This document shows, in pieces, positions 28,566-37,224 of a stretch of DNA of 46,375 nt. The position numbers and the translations under genes were made by a program. The stretch's first letter is position 1, and each line of letters starts with the position of its first letter. The DNA is taken from the NCBI GenBank assembly GCA_019239875.1, contig JAFAZI010000063.1, forward strand, positions 1-46,375, read 5' to 3'. The stretch is from Frankiaceae bacterium. GTDB taxonomy: Bacteria; Actinomycetota; Actinomycetes; JAFAQI01. The notes under the pieces are model-generated. The model did not search any database and was not told the DNA's origin. It saw nothing but the letters and a program-made list of their open reading frames with translations.

Positions 28566-29557
28566 CGCGACAGGCGCGCGGCTACCTCGGTGGCCCAGTA
28601 GGTGAGGACGACGCCCGCACCCGCGCGCCTCACCGAGATCAACAGCTCGTCGATCGCCCGATCGCGGTCGATCCACCCGTTGGCGGCGGCAGCCTCGACC
28701 ATCGAGAACTCGCCGGAGACGTTGTACGCCGCAACCGGCACATCGACCGCGTCAGCGACCGCACGCACCACGTCGAGGTAACCGATCGCGGGCTTCACCA
28801 TGACGATGTCCGCACCCTCGCCGACGTCGAGCTGTGCTTCGCGAACCGCCTCGTCCGCCGACCGCGCCGGATCCTGCTGGTACGACGCGCGGTCACCGAA
28901 TTGTGGTGCGCACTCGGCCGCATCGCGGAAGGGTCCATACATCGCAGAGGCGTACTTGGCGGCGTAGGCGAGGATCGCCACATCGCTGAAACCGTTGGAA
29001 TCCAACGAGTGTCGGATCGCCGCGACCTGACCGTCCATCATCCCGCTCGGCCCGACCATGTGCACCCCGGCCGCCGCCTGCGCCACGGCGATGTCGGCGT
29101 AGCGCTGCAGGGTCGCGTCGTTGTCGACCTCACCGCCGTCGGTGAGCAAGCCGCAGTGACCATGGTCGGTGTACTCGTCGAGACACAGGTCGGCCATCAC
29201 GACGACGTCGTCGCCGACTTCAGTGACGACGTCGCGCAGGGCGACCTGGACCACGCCGTCGGGGTCGTCGGCGCCACTCCCGCGCGCGTCCTTCACGGCC
29301 GGGATCCCGAACAGGATCAGGCCGCCGACCCCGGCCTCGGCCGCCTCGGCCGCCGCCTTCCTAACCGAGTCACGCGTGTGCTGGACGACACCGGGCATCG
29401 ACGCGATCGGGACCGGATCGTTCACTCCCTCCTTCACGAAGAGCGGGAGCACGAGGTCCGACGGCGACAGTGCGACGTCGGCGACCAGCCGGCGCAGCGC
29501 CGCGGTGCGACGCAACCGTCGCGGCCGTGACGCCGGGAAGCCCGCTGGTGTCGTCAC
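28562..29557 (-). CDS. hemB: Delta-aminolevulinic acid dehydratase (porphobilinogen synthase)
   Basis: Condenses two 5-aminolevulinate molecules to porphobilinogen, 331 residues. The Schiff-base lysines are Lys 201 (AYAAKYASAMYGPFRDA) and Lys 255 (MVKPAIGYLD). The metal site reads DLCLDEYTDHGHCG: Cys 125 and Cys 135 are kept but the middle zinc cysteine is Asp 127, an intermediate between zinc-type and magnesium-type enzymes. GTG start overlapping the cobA/hemD stop (GTGA). Confidence 0.96.
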   Translation of the reverse strand: MTTPAGFPASRPRRLRRTAALRRLVADVALSPSDLVLPLFVKEGVNDPVPIASMPGVVQHTRDSVRKAAAEAAEAGVGGLILFGIPAVKDARGSGADDPDGVVQVALRDVVTEVGDDVVVMADLCLDEYTDHGHCGLLTDGGEVDNDATLQRYADIAVAQAAAGVHMVGPSGMMDGQVAAIRHSLDSNGFSDVAILAYAAKYASAMYGPFRDAAECAPQFGDRASYQQDPARSADEAVREAQLDVGEGADIVMVKPAIGYLDVVRAVADAVDVPVAAYNVSGEFSMVEAAAANGWIDRDRAIDELLISVRRAGAGVVLTYWATEVAARLSR

Positions 29558-31131
29558 TTGCGCTTCGCCCTCGCCACCGCCTTGGCGCGGTTCGCCTTGC
29601 CTGGCGGATAGATCTCGCCGCTCTCACTTCTCGCCCTACCGAACGCCGCAAGCCCCTCGGCGAGGGCCAGCGTGGACGGCGAATCGGCTTGCACGTCAAC
29701 CCGCAAGCCGAGCTCGGCGGCAGTCTTAGCCGTCTGCGGGCCGATCACCGCGATGATGCTCGAAGCGTGGGGTTTCCCAGCGATACCAACGAGATTGCGC
29801 ACCGTCGAGGATGACGTAAATAGCACGGCGTCGAACCCACCGGTCTTGATCGCTTCGCGGGTCTCGGCCGGGGGCGGTGCCGCGCGGACGGTCCGGTACG
29901 CCGTCACATCGTCAACCTGCCAGCCCCGCTCGAGCAGCCCGGCAGACAGCGTCTCGGTGGCGATGTCGGCGCGAGGCAGCAGCACGCGGTCGAGCGCGTC
30001 GTAGCCAGGCTCGTACTCGGGCCAGTCGGCGAGCAGGCCCTCGCTGGACTGCTCACCGCTCGGCACGAGCTCCGGCCGGATGCCCCACTCCACCATCGCC
30101 GCGGCAGTCTGTTCGCCGACGCAGGCGATCTTCACGCCAGCGAGAGCGCGCGAGTCCAGACCGAGCTCCTCGATCTTCTCCCGAATCGCCTTCACAGCAT
30201 TGACGGAGGTCAGCGCGAGCCAGGCGTAGCGACCGCTGACCAGACCACGGATTGCGCGGTCGACCGCCTGGGGGGTGCGCGGCGGCTCAACCGCGATCGT
30301 CGGTACCTCGACCGGGATCGCGCCGAAGCCGACGAGCTTCTCGGACATGGCCGCAGCCTGCTCCTTGGTGCGGGGCACGAGCACCTTCCAGCCGAACAAC
30401 GGCTTGCTCTCCCACCACGACAGCTTCTCGCGGAGCTTCACGACGTCACCGACGACAGCGACCGACGGGCCGTCGAGCGAAGCGGTGTCCCGCTCGACGG
30501 TGTCGAGGGTTGACACGATCGTGCGCTGCCGGGTCGTCGTACCGGACTCAGTGACCGCGATCGGGGTGTCGCCGCGGCGACCGTGCTCGACGAGGGCGGC
30601 CGCGGTCTTGCCGATCGCGCCCTCGCAGTTGAGCAGGACGAGCGTCTGGTGCGAGCTGCTCGCGGCCGCCCAGTCGGGCTCCGCCGACTCGCCGGAAACA
30701 TCGAGGACGTGGACCGCCCGTGACTTCTTGTCAGTCACCGGAATCCCGGCGTACGCCGGGACCGAGATCGCCGCGCTGACGCCGGGGACGAGCTCGAAGC
30801 CGACCTTGGCCTTTGCGCACGCGTCAGCCTCCTCGGCGAACGCGCACAGCACGGTCGGGTCACCGTGAAAGACCCGCGCGACCTGCTTGCCGGCCTTCGC
30901 GGCGGCGGTCACCGCTTTCGACGCGCCGCCCTCGGGGCACGTCGTGTCGATGATCTCCACATCATCGCGGCAGTGGACGAGCACACCGTCGAGCGACGGC
31001 CGGGACAGTACGACGACGTCCGCACTCGCAAGCGCCTCGGACGCCCGAATCGTGAGCAACCCCGGGTCGCCGGGACCGCCTCCGATGAAGGTGACGTTGC
31101 CCGGCTTGGTCTTGGTCCGCGTGGTGGTCAC
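29554..31131 (-). CDS. hemD: Fused uroporphyrinogen-III methyltransferase-like / uroporphyrinogen-III synthase
   Basis: A 525-residue two-domain protein. Residues 12–235 are a tetrapyrrole methylase fold with GGGPGDPGLLTIRA at 17–30 and LVPGVSAAISVPAYAGIPVT, but the usual RLKGGDPFVFGRG block is replaced by VFHGDPTVLCAF. Residues about 246–505 are a HemD domain that cyclises hydroxymethylbilane to uroporphyrinogen III, starting PLFGWKVLVPRTKEQA. A basic tail (KANRAKAVARAKRK) ends it. The operon position between hemC and hemB makes the synthase the essential role; methylase activity is uncertain. GTG start with GGAG 7 bases upstream. Confidence 0.9.
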   Translation of the reverse strand: MTTTRTKTKPGNVTFIGGGPGDPGLLTIRASEALASADVVVLSRPSLDGVLVHCRDDVEIIDTTCPEGGASKAVTAAAKAGKQVARVFHGDPTVLCAFAEEADACAKAKVGFELVPGVSAAISVPAYAGIPVTDKKSRAVHVLDVSGESAEPDWAAASSSHQTLVLLNCEGAIGKTAAALVEHGRRGDTPIAVTESGTTTRQRTIVSTLDTVERDTASLDGPSVAVVGDVVKLREKLSWWESKPLFGWKVLVPRTKEQAAAMSEKLVGFGAIPVEVPTIAVEPPRTPQAVDRAIRGLVSGRYAWLALTSVNAVKAIREKIEELGLDSRALAGVKIACVGEQTAAAMVEWGIRPELVPSGEQSSEGLLADWPEYEPGYDALDRVLLPRADIATETLSAGLLERGWQVDDVTAYRTVRAAPPPAETREAIKTGGFDAVLFTSSSTVRNLVGIAGKPHASSIIAVIGPQTAKTAAELGLRVDVQADSPSTLALAEGLAAFGRARSESGEIYPPGKANRAKAVARAKRK

Positions 31132-31162
31132 GCTTGTTCTCCGATCTCGATCTTCAAATCGA

Positions 31163-32104
31163 TCATTGGTTGTTGCCGATCAGGTCCGCCGCGCCCGCTT
31201 GTAGCAAGTCGGCGGCGAGGTGTTCGCCAAGCGCGACCGCAGCCGCGATCGGCCCGGTCCGCGACAGTCGGATCGCATGGCTGCCGTCGACGGCAGCGAC
31301 CACGCCGCGCAGGTAGATCTCGTCGTCGCCGTCGTCCCCGACGGAGACATCCGCAAGTCCACCGACGGGCGCGCTGCAGCCTGCCTCGAGCGCCGCGAGC
31401 AGAGCACGTTCGGCCGTGACGGCAGCGCGGGCGACACGGTCGTTGAGTGCCTCCGCGAGCGCGACGGCGAGGTCGGTGTCACCAGTGCGGCACTCGATGC
31501 CGAGTGCACCCTGCGCCGGCGCCGGCAGCATCTGCCCGGGATCGAGAATCTCACTCGCCTCATCGAGCCGGCCAAGCCGCTGCAGCCCGGCCGCCGCGAC
31601 GACGACCGCGTCGACCTCGCCGTCCGCAACCTTCTTCAGACGGGTGTCGACGTTGCCGCGAATCGGCTCCACGGTGAGTCCGAGCCCGAGCGCACGAAGT
31701 TGCGCCGCGCGGCGCGGCGATCCCGTGCCGATGCGCGTGCCCGCCGGCAGCTCAGCCAGCGCAAGCTTGCCGCGGGCGACGAGTGCATCGCGCGGATCAG
31801 CCCGTCGTGGCACTGCAGCCATCGTGATGCCGCTCTCACGCTGCGTCGGCAGGTCCTTGTAGGAGTGCACCGCGATGTCGATCGTGCGCTCCCGTAACTG
31901 CCTGCGCAACTCGTTCACGAAGACGCCGGTGCTGCCCATCGACGGGACGGGTTCGGTCGACTCGTCGCCGGCTGTCACGACCTCGACGACCTCGACGTTG
32001 TGGCCGACCGCGAGGAGCCGGTCCATCACGATCTTGGACTGGGCGAGCGCCAAGGCCGACCGGCGAGTGCCGAGTCGGATTGTCGCGGAGCGAAGCGACG
32101 TCAT
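31163..32104 (-). CDS. hemC: Hydroxymethylbilane synthase (porphobilinogen deaminase)
   Basis: Polymerises four porphobilinogens, 313 residues. Cys 243 in LEAGCSAPVGG is the attachment site of the dipyrromethane cofactor. LGTRRSALALAQS near residue 11, VHSYKDLPT (80–87) and RGNVDTRLKK (149–158) are family signatures. The ATG overlaps the hemA stop by four bases (ATGA). A 31-base gap follows before cobA/hemD. Length is standard. Confidence 0.97.
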   Translation of the reverse strand: MTSLRSATIRLGTRRSALALAQSKIVMDRLLAVGHNVEVVEVVTAGDESTEPVPSMGSTGVFVNELRRQLRERTIDIAVHSYKDLPTQRESGITMAAVPRRADPRDALVARGKLALAELPAGTRIGTGSPRRAAQLRALGLGLTVEPIRGNVDTRLKKVADGEVDAVVVAAAGLQRLGRLDEASEILDPGQMLPAPAQGALGIECRTGDTDLAVALAEALNDRVARAAVTAERALLAALEAGCSAPVGGLADVSVGDDGDDEIYLRGVVAAVDGSHAIRLSRTGPIAAAVALGEHLAADLLQAGAADLIGNNQ

Positions 32105-33402
32105 GAGTCGTGGTCCTCGACGACGACGGCAGCCCTCGCGACCGCCTCCGTAGCCGCCGGGTCAAGGGCGAACAGCTCGCGAAGCGCGTCGGCGTAGGAG
32201 TCGCCCCCCGGCTCCTCCGCCAACTCCTTCACGCGGACCGTCGGGGCGTGCAGCAATTTGTCCACGACCCGTTCGACCGTCGTACGGATCTCCCGGGTCA
32301 CGGTCTCGTCTGCGCCGGGCAGCCGCCCGAGCAGCCGAGCCAGCTCGGCGTCGACGACCTGTTGCGCGCGCTCACGCAGTGCCACAACGGTCGGGGCCAC
32401 CCTGTCGGCCCGTTGCTTGGCGAGATACGCGACGACCTCATCGGTGACGATCCGCCGCACAGCGTCGACGTCGGCCCCGACCGCCGCACCCTCGAGAACC
32501 GTGCCGAGCGAGTTCAGATCGGCGATCGTCACGCCCGGAAGGTCTGCAGCTGCCGGGTCGACATCGCGCGGCAACGCCAGGTCGAGGACGAAGATCGGCC
32601 GGCCCGCACGATTCGCGAGGAGGTCGCCAGGGACCACCGTGCCGACCGCGCCGGTGCAGGAGACCAGGACGTCCGCGGCGCTGATGGCGTCGGGCAGCTC
32701 GGCCATCGCGAGCGCCACACCACCGACCTGCGCCGCCAGCCGATCGGCGTGGGGGCGCGTGCGGTTGACGATGGTGATCGCGCCGACCCCACGGGTCCGG
32801 AGCTCCGTGGCGGCGAGTGAACTCATCGATCCGGCACCGACGACAACGGCGCTCTTGCCGGACAGGTCGCCGACCGCCGACTGCGCGAGTCCGACTCCGA
32901 CGGAGACCAATGACCGACCGGCGCGATCGATTCCGGTCTCGGAGTGGGCACGCTTGCCAACTCGCAGCGCCGCGTCGGCGACCGTACCGAGGAGCCGCCC
33001 GACGGTCTGTTCGGAGCGGGCCTGGTTCAGCGCACCGCGCAGCTGGCCCAGGATCTGCTGTTCGCCGACGACCATCGAGTCGAGCCCGGCGGCAACGGCG
33101 AAGAGGTGCTGAACGGCGCGGTCCTCATAGTGGACGTAGAGGTGTTCGGTGAGCGTGTCGAGATCGACGCCCGTATGGGCAGCCAGCTTCTCGCTGACCT
33201 CCTGGACACCGCCGTGGAACTTGCTGACCTCGGCGTGGACTTCCAGCCGGTTGCACGTCGAGAGGATCAACGCCTCGCTGACGTGCTCGGCCGACACCAG
33301 ATCGGTGAGCAGCTTCGCCGTCGCGTCGTCGTCGACGACGACTTTCTCGAGCAGCTCGACCGGGGCCGATCTGTGCGACAACCCGATGGACAGCAAGCTC
33401 AT
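32101..33402 (-). CDS. hemA: Glutamyl-tRNA reductase
   Basis: First committed enzyme of C5 heme synthesis, reducing glutamyl-tRNA to glutamate-1-semialdehyde, 433 residues. The nucleophile is Cys 50 in ILSTCNRLE; GLSHRSAPVELLEK at 7–20 and the NADPH fold VVVGAGSMSSLAATELRTRG follow. The ATG at 33402 shares one base with the rex stop (TGATG) and has AGGAGG 10 bases upstream. A very long in-frame extension upstream (about 600 codons) lies over rex and the divergent DUF349 gene and is not real. Confidence 0.96.
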   Translation of the reverse strand: MSLLSIGLSHRSAPVELLEKVVVDDDATAKLLTDLVSAEHVSEALILSTCNRLEVHAEVSKFHGGVQEVSEKLAAHTGVDLDTLTEHLYVHYEDRAVQHLFAVAAGLDSMVVGEQQILGQLRGALNQARSEQTVGRLLGTVADAALRVGKRAHSETGIDRAGRSLVSVGVGLAQSAVGDLSGKSAVVVGAGSMSSLAATELRTRGVGAITIVNRTRPHADRLAAQVGGVALAMAELPDAISAADVLVSCTGAVGTVVPGDLLANRAGRPIFVLDLALPRDVDPAAADLPGVTIADLNSLGTVLEGAAVGADVDAVRRIVTDEVVAYLAKQRADRVAPTVVALRERAQQVVDAELARLLGRLPGADETVTREIRTTVERVVDKLLHAPTVRVKELAEEPGGDSYADALRELFALDPAATEAVARAAVVVEDHDS

Positions 33403-34112
33403 CAGCCCACCGCCTCCTGTTCGACCAGCGACTTGCGCTGCTCGTGGAAGGCGAGGATCTGAAGCTCGATGGACAGGTCGACCTTGCGGACATCGACGTC
33501 GTCGGGAACTGATAGGACCACTGGCGCGAAGTTCAGCACGCTTGTCACGCCCGCGCCGACCAGCCGATCGCAGACGTCCTGTGCCGCTCCCGCGGGCGTT
33601 GCGATCACGCCGATCGACACATCGTGTTCGGAGATGATCGTTTCGAGCTCGTCCGAGTGACGGACCTCGATACCAGCGATCAGGCTTCCGACCCGTGCGC
33701 GATCGGCATCGAGCAGGCCGACAACCCGGAACCCCCGGGTGCCGAACCCGGCGTAGCCGGCGAGCGCCTGACCGAGATTGCCGACGCCCACGATCACGAC
33801 GCTGTAGTGCTGCGTCAGGCCGAGCGCACGCGAGATCTGGTAGACGAGGAACTCGACGTCGTACCCGACGCCACGAGTGCCGTAGGAACCGAGATGCGAC
33901 AGGTCTTTGCGCAACTTCGCCGGCCCCACCCCTGCGGCGTTCGCCAGCACCTCTGAGGAAACGGTCGACACGCCGGACTCGGCAAGCGACGTCAGCACAC
34001 GGAGGTAGACAGGGAGGCGGGCGACGGTGGCTTCGGAGATGCCGGTACGGCGGCCGGGACGGCCTCCCGCGCGAGAGTTGGGCGAATGCGACGACCGAGG
34101 CGTCATCGTCAT
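33402..34112 (-). CDS. rex: Redox-sensing transcriptional repressor Rex
   Basis: NADH/NAD+-responsive repressor, 236 residues. A winged helix (VARLPVYLRVLTSLAESG, then the LRKDLSHLGSYGTRGVGYD recognition region at residues 67–85) precedes a Rossmann domain with GVGNLG at 109–114. C-terminal swapped helix is seen. ATG 34112 (GGGAG 5 bases upstream) is preferred; an upstream in-frame ATG at 34163 would lie before the predicted transcription start. It is the first gene of rex–hemA–hemC–hemD–hemB–TMEM175, the classic rex-hem arrangement of Streptomyces, and has a Rex-type palindrome in its own promoter. Confidence 0.95.
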   Translation of the reverse strand: MTMTPRSSHSPNSRAGGRPGRRTGISEATVARLPVYLRVLTSLAESGVSTVSSEVLANAAGVGPAKLRKDLSHLGSYGTRGVGYDVEFLVYQISRALGLTQHYSVVIVGVGNLGQALAGYAGFGTRGFRVVGLLDADRARVGSLIAGIEVRHSDELETIISEHDVSIGVIATPAGAAQDVCDRLVGAGVTSVLNFAPVVLSVPDDVDVRKVDLSIELQILAFHEQRKSLVEQEAVG

Positions 34113-34166
34113 ACGGACTCCCAACCCGGTGCCCTCGAGATGTTCGTCGGGCCCTTCTTCCATCCG

Positions 34167-34196
34167 ACTGTAACGCGCTTGTGAAGATGTGCACAA
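34167..34196 (-). promoter_or_regulatory. Candidate rex–hemA promoter
   Basis: On the minus strand TTGTGC (34196–34191) and TACAGT (34172–34167) are separated by 18 bases, a plausible -35/-10 pair. Transcription would begin near 34160 with a leader of about 48 bases before the rex ATG. The candidate Rex operator covers the -35 and spacer, as expected for repression by exclusion. Confidence 0.5.
34179..34196. promoter_or_regulatory. Candidate Rex operator in rex promoter
   Basis: TTGTGAAGATGTGCACAA matches the actinobacterial Rex site TTGTGAA-N4-TTCACAA with one mismatch (TGCACAA in the right arm). It lies 66–84 bases upstream of the rex ATG and over its predicted promoter, consistent with autoregulation known for Rex in Streptomyces. 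It may also affect the divergent DUF349 gene. Confidence 0.75.
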
Positions 34197-34216
34197 AACG
34201 GTTGTGCGCTTGTGAA
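34191..34216. promoter_or_regulatory. Secondary palindrome and Rex half-site
   Basis: GCACAA (34191–34196) and TTGTGC (34202–34207) form a perfect inverted repeat with a 5-base centre, sharing its left arm with the main Rex site. A further half-site TTGTGAA lies at 34210–34216, inside a repeat of GCGCTTGTGAA that also occurs at 34175–34185, exactly 31 bases away. This may allow more than one Rex dimer to bind. Confidence 0.4.
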
Positions 34217-34266
34217 TGTGACCCGGGCCGCCCGATTCGCACGGGCTCATGTGAGGATTCGTCACG

Positions 34267-35463
34267 ATGAGTAGCGAGTGGGGTCGGATTGATCCCGACG
34301 GGACGGTCTATCTGCGTACCGCAGACGGCGATCGCGTGATCGGCTCCTGGCATGCCGGGCCGCCCGAAGAGGGCATCGAGTTCTACGTACGTCGCTACGC
34401 GGACCTCGACGCTGAGGTCAAGCTGCTCGAAGGCAGGATCAAGTCGGATTCCAGCGGTCCGAACGCCGTGGGCGAGGCCGCGCGAAAGCTGCGCGAAGTC
34501 GTTCCGTCGGCCGCCGTGATGGGCGACATCGCCTCGCTGGTCACCCGGCTCGACGCCGTACTCGGCCAGGTCGACGAGCGACTCGCAGCGAAGCGTGCCG
34601 AGAAGGCTGCCGCGGCGCAGGCGGCCGCAGACCAGAAGCGCGCCCTCGTCGCCGAGGCAGCGAAGCTCGCGGAGAGCACCAGCTGGAAGGCCACCGGGGA
34701 GCGGTTCCGCGCCATTGTCGAGGAGTGGAAGGCGATCCGCGGCGTCGACCGCAAGGTCGACTCGGAGCTGTGGGGAGAGTTCGCCAAGGCCCGTAGGCAG
34801 TTCGACGCCCGTCGCCGGACGCATTTCGCCGAGGTGGAGGTCCAACGCAGCGAGGCTGCCGAGAAGAAGCAGAAGCTCATCGCTGAGGCCGAGAAGCTCG
34901 CCGCCTCCACCGAGTGGGGACCAACTGCCAAGCGGTTCCGCGACCTGATGGCCGAATGGAAGGCCGCCGGCCGGGCAAACCGTGACGCCGACAACGAGTT
35001 GTGGCAGAAGTTCAAGGCCGCCCAGGACAAGTTCTTCACCGCGCGGTCCGAGCAGTTCGCGAAGCGCGACTCCGAACACAGTGCCAACCTCGAGGCGAAG
35101 CAGGCTCTCATCGCTGAGGCAAAGACCCTGGACGCCGCCGCTGACCCCGACGGCGCCCGCAAACGCCTGAAGTCGATTCACGATCGCTGGGAGAAGATCG
35201 GGCACGTGCCTCGCGATGCGAAGGACCGGCTCGACGACCAGCTCGCCGAGGTCGAGCGCAAGATTCGTGACGCGAGCCAGGCGAACCGCACCTACACGGT
35301 CACGGAGTCACCGCTGGTGATTCGGCTCCGAGAATCGGTCGGGAAGCTCGAGGCACGACTCGAACGCGCGCGCAGCGCCGGAGACACGAAGCTCGTCGAA
35401 GAGACCGAGGCAAGCCTGGTGACACAGAAGGAGTGGCTGGCACAGGCCGAAGCCAGCGCTTGA
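34267..35463 (+). CDS. DUF349 domain-containing coiled-coil protein
   Basis: Protein of 398 residues built from tandem DUF349-type helical units: repeated WGPTAKRFRDLMAEWKAAGR-like blocks (for example around residues 137–155, 218–235 and 285–310), rich in Ala, Lys and Glu. The first 60 residues (WGRIDPDGTVYLRTADGDR) form a separate small domain. Function of DUF349 is not established. ATG 34267 has AGGA 9 bases upstream and is divergent from rex, with 154 bases between starts that hold the Rex-type sites. It ends 4 bases before the convergent glutaredoxin-like gene. Confidence 0.85.
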   Translation: MSSEWGRIDPDGTVYLRTADGDRVIGSWHAGPPEEGIEFYVRRYADLDAEVKLLEGRIKSDSSGPNAVGEAARKLREVVPSAAVMGDIASLVTRLDAVLGQVDERLAAKRAEKAAAAQAAADQKRALVAEAAKLAESTSWKATGERFRAIVEEWKAIRGVDRKVDSELWGEFAKARRQFDARRRTHFAEVEVQRSEAAEKKQKLIAEAEKLAASTEWGPTAKRFRDLMAEWKAAGRANRDADNELWQKFKAAQDKFFTARSEQFAKRDSEHSANLEAKQALIAEAKTLDAAADPDGARKRLKSIHDRWEKIGHVPRDAKDRLDDQLAEVERKIRDASQANRTYTVTESPLVIRLRESVGKLEARLERARSAGDTKLVEETEASLVTQKEWLAQAEASA

Positions 35464-35467
35464 TCGG

Positions 35468-35716
35468 TCAGGCCAACACGGCGCGGAGCCGGTCAGCCGT
35501 GACTCGGAAGACGTCATGCACCCTGTCATCGACCAGTACGACGGGGACGTAGTCACGCCACTTCCGCACCTCGTCGTCGGACAGCGCGAAGAGATCCTGG
35601 GTCCGCCACCCGACGTCGAGGTCGTCGCAGACCGCCGCCACGGTCGAGGTTGCGTCCTCGCAGAGGTGGCAGCCTTCGGTCACCACGACAACCACCCGGG
35701 CGGCTGAAGCCGTCAC
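35468..35716 (-). CDS. Glutaredoxin-like protein (DUF836 type)
   Basis: Small thioredoxin-fold protein of 82 residues with the redox motif CHLC at residues 16–19 (TEGCHLCEDA) and the conserved VPVVLVDD cis-Pro region followed by a C-terminal helix. GTG 35716 is chosen because it overlaps the acyl-CoA synthetase stop by four bases (GTGA). A similar gene next to hemA is found in M. tuberculosis (Rv0508). The partner is unknown. Confidence 0.85.
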   Translation of the reverse strand: MTASAARVVVVVTEGCHLCEDATSTVAAVCDDLDVGWRTQDLFALSDDEVRKWRDYVPVVLVDDRVHDVFRVTADRLRAVLA

Positions 35717-37221
35717 TCGCTGCTGTCTGCGGTCTCGCGCAGGCGACCCTTGGCGACCTTCCCGGTCACGGAGTGCGGCAGCTCGTCGACGAACTCGATG
35801 ACGGTCGGGCACTTGAAGCGTGCCAGCCGCGCGGCCGCGTGGTCGACGAGCGCCTCGGCGTCCACACGGGCATCGTCGCGAAGGACGACGAGCGCCTTCA
35901 CGGTCTCACCGGTGTACGGATGCGGAATACCGATCACCGCGACCTCAGCCACGCCGGGATGGTCGAGCAACACGTCCTCGACCTCTCGGGGATAGACGTT
36001 GAAGCCGCTGACGAGGATCAGTTCACGGGTGCGGTCGACGAGGAACAGGTCGCCGTCGTCGTCGGCGTACGCGATGTCGCCGGTGCGGAACCAACCGTCC
36101 GAGTCCGGCCCCTCGGTGCCGTCCGGCCAGTAACCCGAGAACAGGTTGTCGCCGCGGACGACGAGCTCACCAGGGTCGTCGTCCTCGACCTCGTCGTCGT
36201 CGGACTCGTTGACGATCTTGACCTCGACTCCTGGTACCGGCTTCCCGACGCTGCCAGGCTTAGGCACGCTGCTGCACAGGGTGGTGGTAAGGACCGGTGC
36301 GGTCTCGGTCAGGCCGTAACCCTCGAAGATGTGATGGCCGCTCGCGTCGAGAACCGAGGCCAGCACCGTCACCGGTAGCGGCGCCGCCCCGGAGAGCGCG
36401 AGCCGGACGCTGCTGAGACTGTCGCCGAGGTCCGGCAGCATCGACCAGGCGAGATACATCGGCGGCGCACCGATGATGCAGCTCACCTGCCGGTCGCGCA
36501 CCAGCGCCAAGGTCTCGACGGGGTCGAAGCGCCGGGCCAGGATTCCGGTCGAACCCGCTCGCGCGACCATGCCGAGGCCGGAGTTCAAGCCGTACACATG
36601 GAACAGCGGCAGGACCAGCAGAACCTTGTCGTCCGGGTCGACGACGGGCGGATGGATTCGAACCAGCTGGTCAAGGTTCGCGAGCAGCGCTCGGTGGCTC
36701 AACATCGCCCCCCGCGGCCGCCCTGTCGTGCCTGACGTGTAGAGCAGGATCGCGATGTCCTCGCCGCCGGCGGCATCAGCATCCTGCGCCTCGGTGGCAG
36801 GCGTGGCCGCTGCCAGCAGCTGTTCCCAGGAGCCACCCTCGCCGACGAGGAGAACCTGCTCGTCGAAGCGGTCGGTGATCGACGGGGCGAGCTCGCTGTC
36901 GGTGATGACGTTGGCAACGACCGCATCCGTCACCTGGTAGGCCAGCTCCGACGGCGTGTACGCGATGTTCAGAGGCACGGCGACCAGACCGGCCCGGAGA
37001 CAGCCGAAGTACGCCACCGCGAAGTCGATGCTGTTGGGCAGGAGAATGCCGACCCGGTCGCCGCGAACGCGTCCGGAACCCAGCAGGGCACCCGCGGCGC
37101 GATCGACCAGAGCGTCGAGCTCCGCCCAGGAGACAACGCGATCGGCTTCGATCAACGCCGGCTTCGTCGGGTGCTCGTGCGCAGCTGCTCTGACGAGTTC
37201 GGCGAGGTTCCGCGCTGCCAT
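35713..37221 (-). CDS. Acyl-CoA synthetase (AMP-binding, FadD-like)
   Basis: Adenylate-forming ligase, 502 residues, activating a carboxylic acid (probably fatty acid) to a CoA thioester. The P-loop YTSGTTGRPRGAMLSHR is at 161–177, the YGLTETAPV block near 290, GWFRTGDIAYADDDG near 390 and the C-terminal catalytic Lys region SVTGKVAKGRLRE near 485–497. A run of Asp/Glu (SDDDEVEDDDPGE, about 339–351) is an unusual acidic loop before the hinge. The exact substrate is unknown. Two overlapping inverted repeats lie just upstream of its ATG. Confidence 0.9.
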   Translation of the reverse strand: MAARNLAELVRAAAHEHPTKPALIEADRVVSWAELDALVDRAAGALLGSGRVRGDRVGILLPNSIDFAVAYFGCLRAGLVAVPLNIAYTPSELAYQVTDAVVANVITDSELAPSITDRFDEQVLLVGEGGSWEQLLAAATPATEAQDADAAGGEDIAILLYTSGTTGRPRGAMLSHRALLANLDQLVRIHPPVVDPDDKVLLVLPLFHVYGLNSGLGMVARAGSTGILARRFDPVETLALVRDRQVSCIIGAPPMYLAWSMLPDLGDSLSSVRLALSGAAPLPVTVLASVLDASGHHIFEGYGLTETAPVLTTTLCSSVPKPGSVGKPVPGVEVKIVNESDDDEVEDDDPGELVVRGDNLFSGYWPDGTEGPDSDGWFRTGDIAYADDDGDLFLVDRTRELILVSGFNVYPREVEDVLLDHPGVAEVAVIGIPHPYTGETVKALVVLRDDARVDAEALVDHAAARLARFKCPTVIEFVDELPHSVTGKVAKGRLRETADSSE

Positions 37222-37224
37222 GCC

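Noticed and set aside
33403-35205. A possible 1034-residue hemA fusion with a long N-terminal extension
   Set aside because: The extension runs over rex (another frame) and antisense to the DUF349 gene; HemA homology starts exactly at the ATG at 33402.
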